Positions 13,872 to 27,682 are shown, counted from the first letter of the stretch. The stretch is DNA of 64,000 nucleotides from Vibrio tubiashii (GCF_028551255.1 NZ_CP117029.1:3236915-3300914), one strand, 5' to 3'. Notes: generated by a model not told the origin, from the letters alone. Made by a program: numbers and translations.

Positions 13872-16043
13872 ATGATTTACCAAGCCGAAACCCTACAGGT
13901 AAAGGAATTACAAGACGGAATCGCTGAGCTCAGCTTCTGTGCACCAGCGTCTGTTAACAAGCTCGACCTCGCTACTCTTGAGTCTCTGGATAAGGCTCTT
14001 GACGCGCTAAAAGCTCACAGCTCTCTCAAAGGCTTACTGCTTACTTCAGATAAAGAGGCGTTTATTGTTGGCGCTGACATTACTGAGTTTCTGGGCCTAT
14101 TTGCCAAATCAGAGCAAGAGCTAGATCAATGGCTTCAATTTGCTAACAGCATCTTTAATAAGCTTGAGGACCTACCCGTACCGACACTTTCTGTTTTAAA
14201 AGGCCACACTCTAGGTGGTGGATGTGAGTGTGTACTTGCTACTGACATGCGTATTGGTGACAAAACCACCAGCATAGGCTTACCAGAGACTAAACTCGGA
14301 ATCATGCCAGGCTTTGGGGGTTGTGTTCGCTTACCGCGTGTTATCGGTGCCGACAGCGCGATGGAAGTCATTACACAAGGCAAAGCTTGCCGAGCGGATG
14401 AAGCACTTAAAATCGGTCTACTAGACGCTATTGTCGAGACAGATGCTCTGTACGAGTCAGCGATTAAGACTCTAACCCAAGCGATCAATGAGAAGCTGGA
14501 TTGGAAAGAACGACGTAAACAAAAAACATCGCCACTTTCACTTAGCAAGCTTGAATCTATGATGAGCTTTACGATGGCAAAAGGCTTGGTCGCTCAGAAG
14601 GCTGGCCCTCACTATCCTGCGCCAATGACAGCAGTAGTGACTATCGAGGAAGGTGCTCGTTTTGCTCGCAATGAAGCGCTTGATGTTGAACGCAAACATT
14701 TTGTTAAGCTAGCGAAATCAGAAGAAGCCAAGTCTCTAGTTGGTCTATTCCTTAATGATCAATATATTAAAGGGCTAGCTAAAAAAGCGGCTAAGTCTGC
14801 CAGCAAAGACACTCAACGCGCCGCAGTGTTAGGTGCAGGTATCATGGGTGGCGGTATTGCTTACCAGTCAGCACTTAAAGGTGTGCCTGTCTTAATGAAA
14901 GATATCGCCCAAGCGTCGCTAGATTTAGGTATGACTGAAGCCTCAAAACTGCTTAACAAGCGACTATCTCGCGGTCGCATTGATGGCTTTAAGATGGCGG
15001 GTATCCTAGCCTCTATCACTCCAAGTCTTCATTACGCAGGCATCGAAGAGACCGATGTTATCGTTGAAGCAGTAGTTGAAAACCCGAAAGTGAAAGCGGC
15101 AGTACTCAGTGAAGTCGAGCAACAAGTGGGTGACGAAACCGTCATTACCTCAAATACATCGACTATCCCGATCAATCTGCTGGCTAAATCACTCAAGCGA
15201 CCAGAAAATTTCTGTGGTATGCATTTCTTCAACCCAGTACACCGCATGCCTTTAGTCGAGATCATCCGTGGTGAACACACCTCAGATGAAACCATCAACC
15301 GCGTTGTCGCTTACGCTGCGAAAATGGGTAAATCACCAATCGTCGTGAATGACTGTCCGGGATTCTTCGTCAACCGCGTACTCTTCCCTTACTTTGGTGG
15401 CTTCAGCATGTTGCTACGTGACGGTGCTGATTTCACTAAGATCGACAAAGTAATGGAACGTAAGTTTGGCTGGCCAATGGGACCTGCCTATCTGCTAGAT
15501 GTAGTCGGCATTGATACCGCTCACCATGCCCAAGCGGTAATGGCTCAAGGCTTCCCGGAGCGTATGGGCAAACAAGGTCGTGATGCGATTGATGCCCTAT
15601 TTGAAGCAGACAAATATGGTCAGAAGAATGGTAGCGGCTTCTATAGCTACGCTTTGGATAGAAAAGGCAAACCTAAGAAGACATTCAGTGAAGATATTCT
15701 GCCAGTACTCGCCGACGTGTGTGCTGAGAAACAAGAGTTCGATGATCAAACCATCATCCAACGAATGATGATTCCGATGATCAATGAAGTTGTCTTGTGT
15801 CTGCAAGAAAACATCATCGCTTCTCCTCAAGAAGCCGATATGGCTTTAGTTTATGGTCTGGGCTTCCCTCCATTCCGAGGTGGCGTTTTCCGTTACTTAG
15901 ATAGCGTAGGTATTGCCGAGTTTGTCGCAATGGCGAACCAATACTCAGATCTAGGTGCTACGTACCAAGTTCCACAATTGCTGATTGATATGGCTGAAAA
16001 AGGCCAAACCTTTTACGGTGCTCAGCAACAAGGTTCTATCTAA
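13872..16043 (+). CDS. fadB: Fatty acid oxidation complex alpha subunit FadB
   Basis: FadB is the multifunctional subunit of aerobic beta-oxidation, with enoyl-CoA hydratase/isomerase and 3-hydroxyacyl-CoA dehydrogenase activities. The 723-residue protein has the crotonase domain first, with [17 protein letters not shown] (about residue 57) and the catalytic [15 protein letters not shown] (about 115). The NAD-binding motif [14 protein letters not shown] follows near 320, then the HAD signature [15 protein letters not shown] near 450. The length matches E. coli FadB. It begins the fadBA operon, twelve bases before fadA. A FadR-like site lies upstream. Confidence 0.98.
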   Translation: MIYQAETLQVKELQDGIAELSFCAPASVNKLDLATLESLDKALDALKAHSSLKGLLLTSDKEAFIVGADITEFLGLFAKSEQELDQWLQFANSIFNKLEDLPVPTLSVLKGHTLGGGCECVLATDMRIGDKTTSIGLPETKLGIMPGFGGCVRLPRVIGADSAMEVITQGKACRADEALKIGLLDAIVETDALYESAIKTLTQAINEKLDWKERRKQKTSPLSLSKLESMMSFTMAKGLVAQKAGPHYPAPMTAVVTIEEGARFARNEALDVERKHFVKLAKSEEAKSLVGLFLNDQYIKGLAKKAAKSASKDTQRAAVLGAGIMGGGIAYQSALKGVPVLMKDIAQASLDLGMTEASKLLNKRLSRGRIDGFKMAGILASITPSLHYAGIEETDVIVEAVVENPKVKAAVLSEVEQQVGDETVITSNTSTIPINLLAKSLKRPENFCGMHFFNPVHRMPLVEIIRGEHTSDETINRVVAYAAKMGKSPIVVNDCPGFFVNRVLFPYFGGFSMLLRDGADFTKIDKVMERKFGWPMGPAYLLDVVGIDTAHHAQAVMAQGFPERMGKQGRDAIDALFEADKYGQKNGSGFYSYALDRKGKPKKTFSEDILPVLADVCAEKQEFDDQTIIQRMMIPMINEVVLCLQENIIASPQEADMALVYGLGFPPFRGGVFRYLDSVGIAEFVAMANQYSDLGATYQVPQLLIDMAEKGQTFYGAQQQGSI

Positions 16044-17231
<1,188 letters not shown>

Positions 17232-17249
17232 GCGGTTATCAAGTAAAGC

Positions 17250-17272
17250 AACGCCAGCATTATGCTGGCGTT
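17250..17272. terminator. Bidirectional terminator between fadA and punR
   Basis: AACGCCAGCAT pairs with ATGCTGGCGTT and is followed by TTTCTTT on the plus strand. It lies between two converging genes and probably serves both. Confidence 0.85.
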
Positions 17273-17276
17273 TTCT

Positions 17277-18179
17277 TTAGTGCTTTAACCAGTCGTGATG
17301 GAGCTGATTGGAAGAGCCTAAGTAATCCACCATCCACTGAATGAGCTTGTGGTTATCATCTTTGCGCCAGACTAAACAACATTGGCTGATCGGCTTTTCA
17401 TCTGGCAGCATCTTCTCCACCAGCACCCCATCAAGAATTAACGGCATCGCAATGTGCCTAGGCATATAGCCAACCCCGACGCCATTTTTGAGACACTCAA
17501 TTGCACTGTACCAATTGGGCAGCAACAAACGCCGCTGCTGCGGATAATGCCCTGTATGACGCTTGGGCAACACGCTAGAGGTATCATCCAAGCAGATTGC
17601 CGGATACTGACTGACAAACTCTTCAGTTAGATTTTGTTGGCGGACACAAGGATGCGCTGGCGACATCACAAATGCCCAGTCTAAAACCCCCATATCTCTC
17701 ACTTCAAAATCACCGCCAACAGGAATCGCAGACGTCGCTCCAATCACAATATCCGCTCGCTCTTGTGCTATCGCCTCCCACGAGCCGTTAAACACTTCCA
17801 TATTGATCTGCAGCTCAGCGAACTCAAATTCACGGTAAAAGTCTTCCACTAGCGGCTTAAGCTTATCTAGCTTGACCACATTGTCTAATGTCAGCTTGAG
17901 TGTTGATTGCCAGCCTTGAGCAGCACGTTTGGTTTGCGCCTTAAGATCTTCCATCTGTCTCAGCAGTAATCGAGCTTCAGCAATAAACAGTTCGCCTGCG
18001 GGTGTCAGCTCTACTTTCCTTGGCAGACGGCGAAACAAGATCACGTCCAACTCTTGCTCGACCTGACGTACGCCATAACTGATTGCTGAAGGGACTTTAT
18101 GCAGCACCTCAGCCGCAGCGGTAAAACTTCCCAAGCGGGCAACGGTATCTAACATCTCAAGCGATGATTTTGAATACAT
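17277..18179 (-). CDS. punR: LysR-type regulator PunR
   Basis: This transcription factor activates the divergent transporter gene punC in response to purines. The protein is about 300 residues, with an N-terminal winged HTH (LEMLDTVARLGSFTAAAEVLHKVPSAISYGVRQVE split over residues 7-41) and a C-terminal periplasmic-binding-like sensor. It closely matches E. coli PunR (YdhB) as I recall it, including EVFNGSWEA and IGATSAIPVGG. I start at the ATG at 18179 because the upstream TTG would add only three residues not seen in relatives. The 154-base gap to punC should contain its operator, but I cannot place it. Confidence 0.88.
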   Translation of the reverse strand: MYSKSSLEMLDTVARLGSFTAAAEVLHKVPSAISYGVRQVEQELDVILFRRLPRKVELTPAGELFIAEARLLLRQMEDLKAQTKRAAQGWQSTLKLTLDNVVKLDKLKPLVEDFYREFEFAELQINMEVFNGSWEAIAQERADIVIGATSAIPVGGDFEVRDMGVLDWAFVMSPAHPCVRQQNLTEEFVSQYPAICLDDTSSVLPKRHTGHYPQQRRLLLPNWYSAIECLKNGVGVGYMPRHIAMPLILDGVLVEKMLPDEKPISQCCLVWRKDDNHKLIQWMVDYLGSSNQLHHDWLKH

Positions 18180-18333
18180 AACGTACAACCGTTCAATTTT
18201 TTTGATTGATAACCAATAATTTTAACGTTTTATTTTCGGAAAATCGAAAAATAGAATGGCGGGGTAAATAAATCAGGGTTGGCGCCAACTGATACTGAGT
18301 AAATAATGATTAAATAATTTGATTGGTTGAATC

Positions 18334-19533
18334 ATGAAAATTTCAAAACTACAGCTTGTTTATCTCGCAGCCCTTTCGATGCTCGGCTTTATTGCCACCG
18401 ACATGTACTTACCTGCATTCAAAGCGATGGAAGTCGACTTTGCGACAGGCCCTGAACAAATTGCTCTTTCTCTGACTGTCTTTCTTGTGGGGATGGCTTT
18501 TGGTCAGTTGATGTGGGGCTTAGCCTCCGATAAGTTTGGCCACCGCAATACCTTAGCGGCCGGCTTGGTGACTTTCACCATCGCATCATTTGGCTTGGCG
18601 TTTAGCGATCAAGTCTGGCAGCTACTGACTCTGCGCTTTGTGCAAGCGATCGGTGTTTGTGCACCTGCAGTGATCTGGCAAGCAATGGTGATCAAACGCC
18701 ACTCCAGTAATAGCCAACAGATCTTTGCTACGATCATGCCTTTAGTAGCATTGTCTCCGGCACTTGCGCCACAACTAGGTGTGCTATTGGCAGATAACTT
18801 TGGCTGGCACAGTATTTTTGTCGCTCTGACACTAATAGGGGTGCTACTCGTTATCGCCACCATGACACAGAAGAATGAAAAGGCCGAGGTCAAGCAAACC
18901 AGCATGTCGGCAGATATTAAGGCACTGCTAGGTTCTAAAACCTACTTAGGTAATGTGTTTATGTTCGCCACGGCATCAGCGGCATTCTTTGCTTACCTAA
19001 CCGGCATGCCAGAGATCATGTCGCAGCTAGGATATCAAGCGAAAGATATTGGTTTGAGCTTTATTCCACAGACTATCGCCTTTATGGCAGGTGGCTACTT
19101 AGGTAAAGTCGGCGTGCGTAAATATGGTGATGAGAAAGTTCTGCGCCAGCTGATCGGGCTATTCAGTGTCGCTTCTCTACTGATATTTATCGCCTCTCAG
19201 TGGCAGCTAACGTCAATCTGGCCAATTCTTGCTCCGTTCTGTTTGATTGCGGTAGCCAACGGTGCCCTTTACCCAATCGTTGTTAACCGCGCATTAGCCA
19301 GTGCACAGCAAAGTCCAGCAACTGCAGCAGGATTACAGAATAGCCTACAGATCTGTGTCAGCAGCCTAGCCAGTGCGTTAGTCGCCGCGATGGCAAGTCA
19401 GGCTCAACTGGTGACAGGTATTGCGATTGTGATTTGTATGGGCGGAATGTGGATTGGCTACGTAGTGTCTAATCGTGAGTTGTCTCAACACTTCACAGCA
19501 CCAGACAATTCAAGAGTCGTCGGTGATGAATAA
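18334..19533 (+). CDS. punC: Purine nucleoside MFS transporter PunC
   Basis: This 399-residue inner-membrane protein of the Bcr/CflA drug-resistance branch of the major facilitator superfamily has twelve hydrophobic segments. It matches E. coli PunC (YdhC) in diagnostic stretches: FIATDMYLPAF in the first span, RFVQAIGVCAPAVIWQAMV, IFATIMPLVALSPALAPQLG and ANGALYPIVVNRAL. The MFS loop motif GLASDKFGHRNTL is present. PunC takes up purine nucleosides such as inosine and adenosine. Its pairing with a divergent punR gene supports the call over a generic multidrug pump. Confidence 0.85.
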   Translation: MKISKLQLVYLAALSMLGFIATDMYLPAFKAMEVDFATGPEQIALSLTVFLVGMAFGQLMWGLASDKFGHRNTLAAGLVTFTIASFGLAFSDQVWQLLTLRFVQAIGVCAPAVIWQAMVIKRHSSNSQQIFATIMPLVALSPALAPQLGVLLADNFGWHSIFVALTLIGVLLVIATMTQKNEKAEVKQTSMSADIKALLGSKTYLGNVFMFATASAAFFAYLTGMPEIMSQLGYQAKDIGLSFIPQTIAFMAGGYLGKVGVRKYGDEKVLRQLIGLFSVASLLIFIASQWQLTSIWPILAPFCLIAVANGALYPIVVNRALASAQQSPATAAGLQNSLQICVSSLASALVAAMASQAQLVTGIAIVICMGGMWIGYVVSNRELSQHFTAPDNSRVVGDE

Positions 19534-19541
19534 ATAGACAA

Positions 19542-19561
19542 AGAGCCGCATTTGCGGCTCT
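19542..19561. terminator. Terminator between punC and the binding-protein gene
   Basis: AGAGCCGCA pairs with TGCGGCTCT between two converging genes. Short T-rich runs follow on each strand, and it probably works in both directions. Confidence 0.75.
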
Positions 19562-19588
19562 TCTAGTTTCAGTCAGATAAGTAAGCAG

Positions 19589-20365
19589 TTACAAACTTTT
19601 CAGACCCCATTTTTCAGCGGTCTTTTTAAAGAAGCCTTGAGTTTTCTTCAGCTCCACCCAGTGATTCAGGTAATTAATCCAAACCTGATCATCTTGTGGT
19701 AGTAGCATCGCGATTGGCGTCGGCTTACGTGGCTCTTTAACCGGAACAATGGCCAATTGCTTAAACTTCTCCACCAGCGTTGCCGCCTCTACGTTTGAAG
19801 TCACCGAGACATCGGCTCTGCGTGCCAGTAACTCTTGGAAGTCACGCGCTGGCGCTTCAATAACCACATGTTGCGCTGATGGGAAAAACTCTTTGACCAT
19901 CTTTTCTTGTACCGTACCTAACGTTGCCGCCACTTTTACTTCCGCTTTATCAAAGTCACTCCAGTCAGAAAACTTGTCTAAATCCTTTTTCTGCACCACA
20001 GGAACAAATGCTAAATAGAAGTAAGGCTGACTGTAGCCCGCTACCTTAGCGCGTGACATGTTAAGCGAAGCGCTGCCAGTAATGTCGTACTTATTGGCCG
20101 TCACCCCATTGACCAGTGTTTTCCAATCGGTTGCGACGTATTCGACTTTCACCCCAAGATCTTTAGCTAACTCAGTTGTTACATCAATATCAAAACCCCG
20201 GTAGCTATTGGTAGCCGGATCCTTCATTGTCATCGGGTTCCAATCCCCAGTTGTACCTACACGTAGCACCCCTTTATCGAGGATTTGATGTAAACGACTG
20301 GTTTCAGCCATCACCTGACCTACTGACAATAAGCACAATCCAAGTGCTAAAATATACTTGTTCAT
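19589..20365 (-). CDS. Periplasmic amino-acid-type ABC substrate-binding protein
   Basis: A family 3 solute-binding protein of 258 residues with a clear Sec signal peptide (MNKYILALGLCLLSVGQVMA). The mature part begins SRLHQILDKGVLRVGTTGDWNPMT and contains GFDIDVTTELAKDLG, the usual ligand-pocket region. The start of the mature protein also resembles periplasmic cyclohexadienyl dehydratases of the PheC type, which share this fold, so an enzyme rather than a binding protein is possible. It is divergent from a permease gene 91 bases away, and the two are presumably functional partners. No ATPase gene is adjacent. Confidence 0.8.
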   Translation of the reverse strand: MNKYILALGLCLLSVGQVMAETSRLHQILDKGVLRVGTTGDWNPMTMKDPATNSYRGFDIDVTTELAKDLGVKVEYVATDWKTLVNGVTANKYDITGSASLNMSRAKVAGYSQPYFYLAFVPVVQKKDLDKFSDWSDFDKAEVKVAATLGTVQEKMVKEFFPSAQHVVIEAPARDFQELLARRADVSVTSNVEAATLVEKFKQLAIVPVKEPRKPTPIAMLLPQDDQVWINYLNHWVELKKTQGFFKKTAEKWGLKSL

Positions 20366-20456
20366 TATATCTTCCCTAAAGTTATTACGAATTAAGCCCG
20401 TTCATTGCTAACATAGCAGCATCAAATGGATTTTTTTAGTCAATACAAGGTGTAAT

Positions 20457-21197
20457 GTGACTTCTCGTTATCTATTGCTTGGTTCACTGTTACTTCTCAC
20501 TGGCTGTTCGGATTACCAGTGGGGTTGGTACGTACTCGACCCAACAACCGATCAAGGCCGAACCAACGTAATCTTTCTACTTGCCGGGTTTAGCGACACA
20601 ATTCAAGTCTCTCTGCTGAGTATGTTGTTTGCCATGACGCTCGGGCTCATTATCGCGTTGCCTGCGCTTTCACCGCTGAAGTATCTGCGTGCTATCAACC
20701 GAACCTATGTAGAAAGTGTGCGTTCTGTGCCAGTGCTCGTGTTACTTCTGTGGGTTTATTATGGAATGCCTACTTTATTGGATATCTCGCTCGATCATTT
20801 CTGGGCGGGGGTCATTGCACTGACCATCGCGGAAAGTGCCTTTATGGCAGAAGTATTTCGCGGTGGGATTCAAGCTATCAGTCGCGGCCAACATGAAGCA
20901 GCAGAGTCGCTAGGTTTGAACTATTGGCAGAAGATGCGCTTAGTAATTTTACCGCAAGCATTTCGACAAATCTTACCGCCATTGGGTAACCAATTCGTCT
21001 ATATTCTCAAAATGAGTTCACTGGTCAGTGTGATTGGATTGAGTGACCTAACCCGTCGTGCCAACGAGCTAGTGGTTAATGAGTACTTACCTTTAGAGAT
21101 CTATACCTTCTTAGTTTTAGAATATTTAGTGCTGATTCTTTTCGTCTCTCAAGCCGTTCGTTGGTTAGAAAAGCGTATCGCGATTCCTAGCCATTAA
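20457..21197 (+). CDS. Amino-acid-type ABC transporter permease
   Basis: This inner-membrane permease of the polar amino acid family (HisM/GlnP type) has 246 residues and about five membrane spans. The EAA loop that contacts the ATPase is present: ESAFMAEVFRGGIQAISRGQHEAAESLGL, residues about 128-156. The N-terminus (LLLLTGCSDY) looks like a lipobox before a short periplasmic stretch, which is unusual for a permease. Translation starts at GTG. It is divergent from a matching binding-protein gene. There is no ATPase or second permease nearby, so it must borrow an ATPase or form a homodimer with an unlinked one. Confidence 0.85.
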   Translation: MTSRYLLLGSLLLLTGCSDYQWGWYVLDPTTDQGRTNVIFLLAGFSDTIQVSLLSMLFAMTLGLIIALPALSPLKYLRAINRTYVESVRSVPVLVLLLWVYYGMPTLLDISLDHFWAGVIALTIAESAFMAEVFRGGIQAISRGQHEAAESLGLNYWQKMRLVILPQAFRQILPPLGNQFVYILKMSSLVSVIGLSDLTRRANELVVNEYLPLEIYTFLVLEYLVLILFVSQAVRWLEKRIAIPSH

Positions 21198-21221
21198 ATC
21201 GCTTTGCAACTAACTAGAGAC

Positions 21222-21252
21222 AACAAAGCCGCTCATCATGAGCGGCTTTGTT
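21222..21252. terminator. Bidirectional terminator between the permease gene and glmU
   Basis: A long perfect hairpin, AACAAAGCCGCTCAT / ATGAGCGGCTTTGTT, stands between converging genes. Its A and T ends act as tracts on both strands. Confidence 0.85.
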
Positions 21253-21277
21253 ACGTTATTATTGGTAGTAAAAGCGA

Positions 21278-22639
21278 TTACTTTTGTTTTACTGGGCGCT
21301 GCCAACCTGAAATCTTACGCTCTTTAGCGCGAGTGATGACTAACTCACCTTCAGCGACATCTTTGGTCAAAGTCGTTCCTGCACCAATTGTCGCACCATC
21401 AGCGATAGTCACTGGCGCCACCAGCTGACTGTCAGAGCCAACAAAAACATCGTTGCCGATGGTTGTTTTAAACTTGTTTGCGCCATCATAGTTACAAGTG
21501 ATTACACCCGCCCCTACATTGGTGCGCTGACCGATCTCGGCATCACCTAAATAAGTCAGGTGATTGGCTTTAGAACCCTCACCAAGGCGAGCATTTTTCA
21601 CTTCAACGAAGTTACCGACGTGAGAGTCATTACGCATCTCTGCACCAGGGCGCAGACGAGTAAATGGACCCACGGTACACTCTTCACCGACCGTCGCACC
21701 TTCAATCACACTGTACGGACGAATAACCGTATTATCGTCTATTTCACAATCTTTAAGTACACAACCAGTACCAATCACGACGTTATCACCGAGCGATACT
21801 TTACCTTCGATAATAACATTGGCGTCAATTTCACAATCCATTCCGCACTGCAATTCACCACGTAGATCGAAACGTGCAGGATCGCGCAGCATTACGCCTT
21901 GCTCTAGTAGCTTTTGTGCTTGCATTGACTGGAACGCACGCTCTAGACGCGCCAACTGAGCGCGGTCGTTAACCCCTTCCACCTCAATTGGGTTTACTGG
22001 ATGAACTGCCTCTACCGCTCGGCCTTCATCATGGGCAGCAGCGATAACATCGGTTAAGTAGTACTCACCTTGAGCATTGTCGTTGTTTAGACCAGACAAC
22101 CAACGTTTCAGATCACCGCCAGTGGCAACCATTACACCTGTATTGATCTCTTTAATCAGCTTCTGCTCTTCTGTCGCGTCTTTTTGCTCAACAATCGCAA
22201 CAACAGGGCCGTTCTTACGCACGATACGTCCGTAGCCCATAGGGTTATCTAGCACCACGGTAAGCAGCGCGATACCGCCTGTTGGCTGGGCATCGAGTAA
22301 GCTTTCAATCGTCTCTTCAGAGATCAGTGGTACATCGCCATAAAGCACTAAGATCTTTTCATCATCTTCAAATTGTGGTGCAGCTTGATCCACTGCGTGA
22401 CCCGTACCAAGCTGATCCGCTTGCAACACCCAACTTACCGACTCACTGCTTAGTTCAGCTTGCATTTGATCGCCACCATGGCCGTACACCAAATGGATGT
22501 TCTGCGCGCCTAATCCATTACATGTATCAATCACATGTTTCACCATCGGCTTACCCGCAAGCGTATGCAGAACCTTAGGTTTATTGGAGTACATGCGAGT
22601 CCCTTTGCCCGCCGCCAGAATCACTGCGCTAAACTTCAT
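21278..22639 (-). CDS. glmU: Bifunctional UDP-GlcNAc synthesis enzyme GlmU
   Basis: GlmU acetylates glucosamine-1-phosphate and then transfers it to UTP, giving UDP-N-acetylglucosamine for peptidoglycan and LPS. The N-terminal uridyltransferase domain opens with [20 protein letters not shown]. The C-terminal left-handed beta helix shows hexapeptide repeats ([19 protein letters not shown]) and the acetyltransferase segment [19 protein letters not shown]. From the ATG at 22639 the protein has 453 residues, close to E. coli. An upstream start adding four residues is unlikely. It follows the ATP synthase operon, as in many gamma-proteobacteria, but a terminator separates them. Confidence 0.98.
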   Translation of the reverse strand: MKFSAVILAAGKGTRMYSNKPKVLHTLAGKPMVKHVIDTCNGLGAQNIHLVYGHGGDQMQAELSSESVSWVLQADQLGTGHAVDQAAPQFEDDEKILVLYGDVPLISEETIESLLDAQPTGGIALLTVVLDNPMGYGRIVRKNGPVVAIVEQKDATEEQKLIKEINTGVMVATGGDLKRWLSGLNNDNAQGEYYLTDVIAAAHDEGRAVEAVHPVNPIEVEGVNDRAQLARLERAFQSMQAQKLLEQGVMLRDPARFDLRGELQCGMDCEIDANVIIEGKVSLGDNVVIGTGCVLKDCEIDDNTVIRPYSVIEGATVGEECTVGPFTRLRPGAEMRNDSHVGNFVEVKNARLGEGSKANHLTYLGDAEIGQRTNVGAGVITCNYDGANKFKTTIGNDVFVGSDSQLVAPVTIADGATIGAGTTLTKDVAEGELVITRAKERKISGWQRPVKQK

Positions 22640-22740
22640 TGAGTTACCCATTTGAACTTGTATTAAAACTGAGAGGTATTCTAGACACTAATCGTTGATT
22701 AGTTAATTGACTAAGAAAAATTTCCGTTAAAAATTAAGCA

Positions 22741-22765
22741 AAAAGGCGGTCTTACGACCGCCTTT
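22741..22765 (-). terminator. Terminator of the ATP synthase operon
   Basis: The minus-strand hairpin AAAGGCGGTC / GACCGCCTTT runs into TTTTGC. It lies 26 bases after the atpC stop. Confidence 0.9.
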
Positions 22766-22790
22766 ATCACTTTTAAAACAGTGTCGCGAA

Positions 22791-23213
22791 TTAGCGACGC
22801 TGTTTCGTCAGCTCGATAACTCGTAGCTGAGCAATGGCTTTAGCCAGTTCACTGGCCGCTTGAGCGAAGTCCATATCGCCGTGCTGATTGTGGATACTCT
22901 CCTCAGCGCGACGTTTAGCTTCCTCTGCCTTAGCTGCGTCTAGCTCTTCACCACGGATAGCCGTATCAGCCAGTACAGTCGCTGTACCCGGCTGAACTTC
23001 TATCATACCACCAGAAACATAGATAATTTCTTCGTGGCCGTGCTGTTTAACAATACGCACCATACCAGGCTTGATAGCGGTCAGCAGCGGTGTGTGGCCA
23101 TGGAAAATACCAAGCTCACCTTCGCTACCGGTCACCTGGAACGTTTCAACTAGGCCTGAGAAGATTTTCTTCTCCGCACTAACAACGTCTAGGTGAAAGG
23201 TTATTGCTGCCAT
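22791..23213 (-). CDS. atpC: ATP synthase F1 epsilon subunit
   Basis: Epsilon is a central-stalk subunit that links the rotor to the c-ring and inhibits ATP hydrolysis when its C-terminal helices extend. The 140-residue protein starts [17 protein letters not shown] and has the beta-sandwich landmark [19 protein letters not shown]. It ends in the two-helix domain rich in Ala, Glu and Arg. It is the last gene of the atp operon, 18 bases after atpD. Confidence 0.97.
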   Translation of the reverse strand: MAAITFHLDVVSAEKKIFSGLVETFQVTGSEGELGIFHGHTPLLTAIKPGMVRIVKQHGHEEIIYVSGGMIEVQPGTATVLADTAIRGEELDAAKAEEAKRRAEESIHNQHGDMDFAQAASELAKAIAQLRVIELTKQRR

Positions 23214-23231
23214 ATCGCCTCCTAGTTAGCC

Positions 23232-24650
<1,419 letters not shown>

Positions 24651-24670
24651 CTATTTCGTTTTACCTAAGC

Positions 24671-25537
24671 TTAAACCGCTGCTGCACCTGAAACGATTTC
24701 TGATAGTTCTTGTGTAATCGCTGCCTGACGGGCTTTGTTGTACACAAGTTCTAAGTCATCAATCAGGTTGCTCGCATTATCAGTTGCAGCTTTCATTGCA
24801 ATCATTCGAGCCGCTTGCTCACAAGCAAGGTTCTCAACCACACCTTGGTATACTTGAGATTCCACATAACGCACTAGAAGTGTATCTAGTAGCGCTTTTG
24901 GTTCTGGCTCGTAGATGTAGTCCCACTGGTGGGTACGCTGCATCTCTTCGCTGTCCGATTTAGGCAAAGGTAGTAATTGATCGATCGTTGGTTGTTGAAC
25001 CATAGTGTTCACAAACTTGTTGCTCACCACATATAGGCGGTCCAATTCACCTTCATCGTATTTCTTCAGCATAACGCTGACAGAACCGATTAGGTCTTCA
25101 AGGCTTGGCTTATCGCCTAGACCTGAAACCTGAGCAGCCACTTTTGCACCGCTGTTGTTAAAGAAAGCTGTTGCTTTTGAACCGATCAACGCCAGTTCAA
25201 CTTCAGCACCTTTCTCTTTCCAGCTTTGCATGTCTGTCACAGCTTTTTTGAACACGTTAATGTTCAAGCCGCCACAGAGGCCACGGTCTGTTGAAACGAT
25301 GATGTAACCAACACGCTTAGCTTCACGCTCTTCTAGGTATGGATGACGATACTCTAGACTTGCGTTTGCTACGTGACCGATCACTTTACGTATTGTTTCA
25401 GCGTATGGACGAGAAGCTTCCATTGCGTCTTGAGAGCGACGCATTTTTGAAGCTGCTACCATTTCCATTGCTTTCGTAATCTTCTGAGTGCTTTTAACAC
25501 TACCGATTTTATTACGTATCTCTTTTGCGCCGGCCAT
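24671..25537 (-). CDS. atpG: ATP synthase F1 gamma subunit
   Basis: Gamma is the rotating shaft inside the alpha-beta hexamer. The 288-residue protein has the conserved N-terminal helix ([33 protein letters not shown], residues 2-34) and the C-terminal helix ([17 protein letters not shown], here [30 protein letters not shown]). DRGLCGGLN is also present. It lies between atpA and atpD with short gaps and no separate promoter visible. Confidence 0.98.
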   Translation of the reverse strand: MAGAKEIRNKIGSVKSTQKITKAMEMVAASKMRRSQDAMEASRPYAETIRKVIGHVANASLEYRHPYLEEREAKRVGYIIVSTDRGLCGGLNINVFKKAVTDMQSWKEKGAEVELALIGSKATAFFNNSGAKVAAQVSGLGDKPSLEDLIGSVSVMLKKYDEGELDRLYVVSNKFVNTMVQQPTIDQLLPLPKSDSEEMQRTHQWDYIYEPEPKALLDTLLVRYVESQVYQGVVENLACEQAARMIAMKAATDNASNLIDDLELVYNKARQAAITQELSEIVSGAAAV

Positions 25538-25579
25538 CGTTACTCTCCATTAGTTGGTGACATTACTGCCACCGACCTA

Positions 25580-27121
25580 TTACCAAGTTTGGGTTGCTAC
25601 GAAGTCGTCAGTCAGCTTCTTCAGCTGTGCTTCAACTTCATCGTTGTATGCACCCGTCTTGTCGATCTCAGCTGCAAATTCAGCGTATTGACCGCGAGCA
25701 TACGATAGTAGAGCCGCTTCGAAATCTAGCAGTTTGCTTAATTCAACATCTGCTAGGTAGCCGCGCTCTGCCGCAAAGATAACTAGAGCTTGGTCAAATA
25801 CAGACATTGGAGCGTACTGCTTCTGCTTCATTAGTTCTGTAACTTTCTGACCGTGGTCTAGCTGTTTCTTTGTCGCTTCATCAAGGTCAGACGAGAACTG
25901 TGCGAAAGCCGCTAGTTCACGGTACTGAGCTAGTGCAGTACGGATACCGCCTGATAGCTTCTTGATGATTTTCGTCTGTGCAGAACCACCAACACGAGAT
26001 ACTGAGATACCTGGGTCAACCGCTGGGCGAACACCCGCGTTGAATAGCTCAGTCTGTAGGAAGATCTGACCGTCAGTAATCGAGATTACGTTTGTCGGTA
26101 CGAATGCTGAAACGTCACCAGCTTGAGTTTCGATGATAGGTAGTGCAGTCAAAGAACCTGTCTTACCTTTCACTTCACCATTAGTGAACTTCTCTACGTA
26201 CTCTTCGCTTACACGAGCTGCACGCTCTAGTAGACGTGAGTGGAGGTAGAAAACATCACCTGGGAATGCTTCACGACCTGGTGGACGTTTTAGTAGTAGA
26301 GAGATCTGACGGTAAGCTACCGCTTGCTTAGATAGATCATCATAAACAATCAGTGCGTCTTCACCGCGATCACGGAAGTATTCACCCATCGCACAACCTG
26401 CGTATGGCGCTAGGTATTGTAGCGCTGCAGATTCAGAAGCAGATGCAACAACAACGATAGTGTTAGCTAGCGCGCCGTGCTCTTCTAGTTTGCGAACTAC
26501 GTTAGCGATAGTCGATGCTTTCTGACCGATAGCTACGTAGATTGAGAAAATACCAGAGTCTTTCTGGTTGATGATTGCATCGATCGCCATTGCTGTTTTA
26601 CCAGTCTGACGGTCACCGATTACAAGCTCACGCTGACCACGACCGATTGGGATCATTGAGTCAACAGATTTGTAACCAGTTTGCACAGGTTGATCTACCG
26701 ATTTACGGTCGATTACACCTGGTGCAATCACTTCTACAGGCGAAGACAGTTTCGCTTCGATTGGACCTTTACCATCAATTGGCTCACCTAGTGTGTTTAC
26801 AACACGACCAAGCATTTCAGGACCAACTGGTACTTCAAGAATACGACCAGTACCTGTAACTTTCATGCCTTCCTTAAGGTCAGCATATGGGCCCATTACA
26901 ACCGCACCAACCGAGTCACGCTCAAGGTTAAGTGCTAGTGCATAACGGCCACCCGGTAATTCAATCATTTCACCTTGCATCACGTCCGCTAGGCCGTGAA
27001 TGCGAATGATACCATCGCTTACCGATACGATAGTACCTTCGTTGCGAGCTTCACTAACAACTTCGAAAGATTCGATACGTTGTTTGATTAGATCGCTAAT
27101 TTCCGTGGAATTAAGTTGCAT
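25580..27121 (-). CDS. atpA: ATP synthase F1 alpha subunit
   Basis: This is the non-catalytic nucleotide-binding subunit, alternating with beta. From the ATG at 27121 the protein has 513 residues and begins [16 protein letters not shown], exactly like other gamma-proteobacteria. The longer frame starting at 27151 overlaps atpH and is not likely. The Walker A motif GDRQTGKTA is at about residue 170, and the arginine-finger region [17 protein letters not shown] is present. It follows atpH by 13 bases. Confidence 0.98.
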   Translation of the reverse strand: MQLNSTEISDLIKQRIESFEVVSEARNEGTIVSVSDGIIRIHGLADVMQGEMIELPGGRYALALNLERDSVGAVVMGPYADLKEGMKVTGTGRILEVPVGPEMLGRVVNTLGEPIDGKGPIEAKLSSPVEVIAPGVIDRKSVDQPVQTGYKSVDSMIPIGRGQRELVIGDRQTGKTAMAIDAIINQKDSGIFSIYVAIGQKASTIANVVRKLEEHGALANTIVVVASASESAALQYLAPYAGCAMGEYFRDRGEDALIVYDDLSKQAVAYRQISLLLKRPPGREAFPGDVFYLHSRLLERAARVSEEYVEKFTNGEVKGKTGSLTALPIIETQAGDVSAFVPTNVISITDGQIFLQTELFNAGVRPAVDPGISVSRVGGSAQTKIIKKLSGGIRTALAQYRELAAFAQFSSDLDEATKKQLDHGQKVTELMKQKQYAPMSVFDQALVIFAAERGYLADVELSKLLDFEAALLSYARGQYAEFAAEIDKTGAYNDEVEAQLKKLTDDFVATQTW

Positions 27122-27134
27122 GCTCCAATCCCCA

Positions 27135-27668
27135 TTAAGACTGCAATGCATCGCTCAGGCGGCTTAAACGGCCACGTGCTGAGTTATCGATGACTAAGTC
27201 TCCGGCTCTAATAATAACCCCACCAAGTAGGGCCTCATCTACGCTGCAATTCAGCTGGACTTTGCGTTCAAGACGCGTTTCAAGTTTGCTGCTGATGTCT
27301 GCTTTTTGCTGTTCTGAAAGTTCAGTCGCTGAAGTCACTTCAACGCTGATTTCCTTCTCATGTTCTTGTTTAAGAAGCAAGAACTCAGCACATACATCAG
27401 GAAGAGCCAATAATCGGCCATTCTCCGCCATCACCTTAATCAGGTTTTGGCCAAACTCATCAACTTGTTCGCCACAAACCGCAACAAATACTTCTGCAAG
27501 TTTGTCTGCAGACATTGAGCTAGTTAATAACTCATGTACTTGTTCGTTGTTGGCGACTTCCGCGGCAAAAGACAACATTTGACCCCATTGGTCTAGTTGG
27601 CCTTTTTCTACAGCAAAGTCGAATGCTGCTTTAGCATAGGGGCGTGCGATAGTAGTCATATCAGCCAT
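27135..27668 (-). CDS. atpH: ATP synthase F1 delta subunit
   Basis: Delta caps the alpha-beta hexamer and ties it to the peripheral stalk formed by subunit b. The 177-residue protein has the N-terminal six-helix domain ([19 protein letters not shown]) and the C-terminal signature [25 protein letters not shown]. It lies between atpF and atpA in the usual order. Confidence 0.97.
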   Translation of the reverse strand: MADMTTIARPYAKAAFDFAVEKGQLDQWGQMLSFAAEVANNEQVHELLTSSMSADKLAEVFVAVCGEQVDEFGQNLIKVMAENGRLLALPDVCAEFLLLKQEHEKEISVEVTSATELSEQQKADISSKLETRLERKVQLNCSVDEALLGGVIIRAGDLVIDNSARGRLSRLSDALQS

Positions 27669-27682
27669 GTGCGCCCCCAGAC

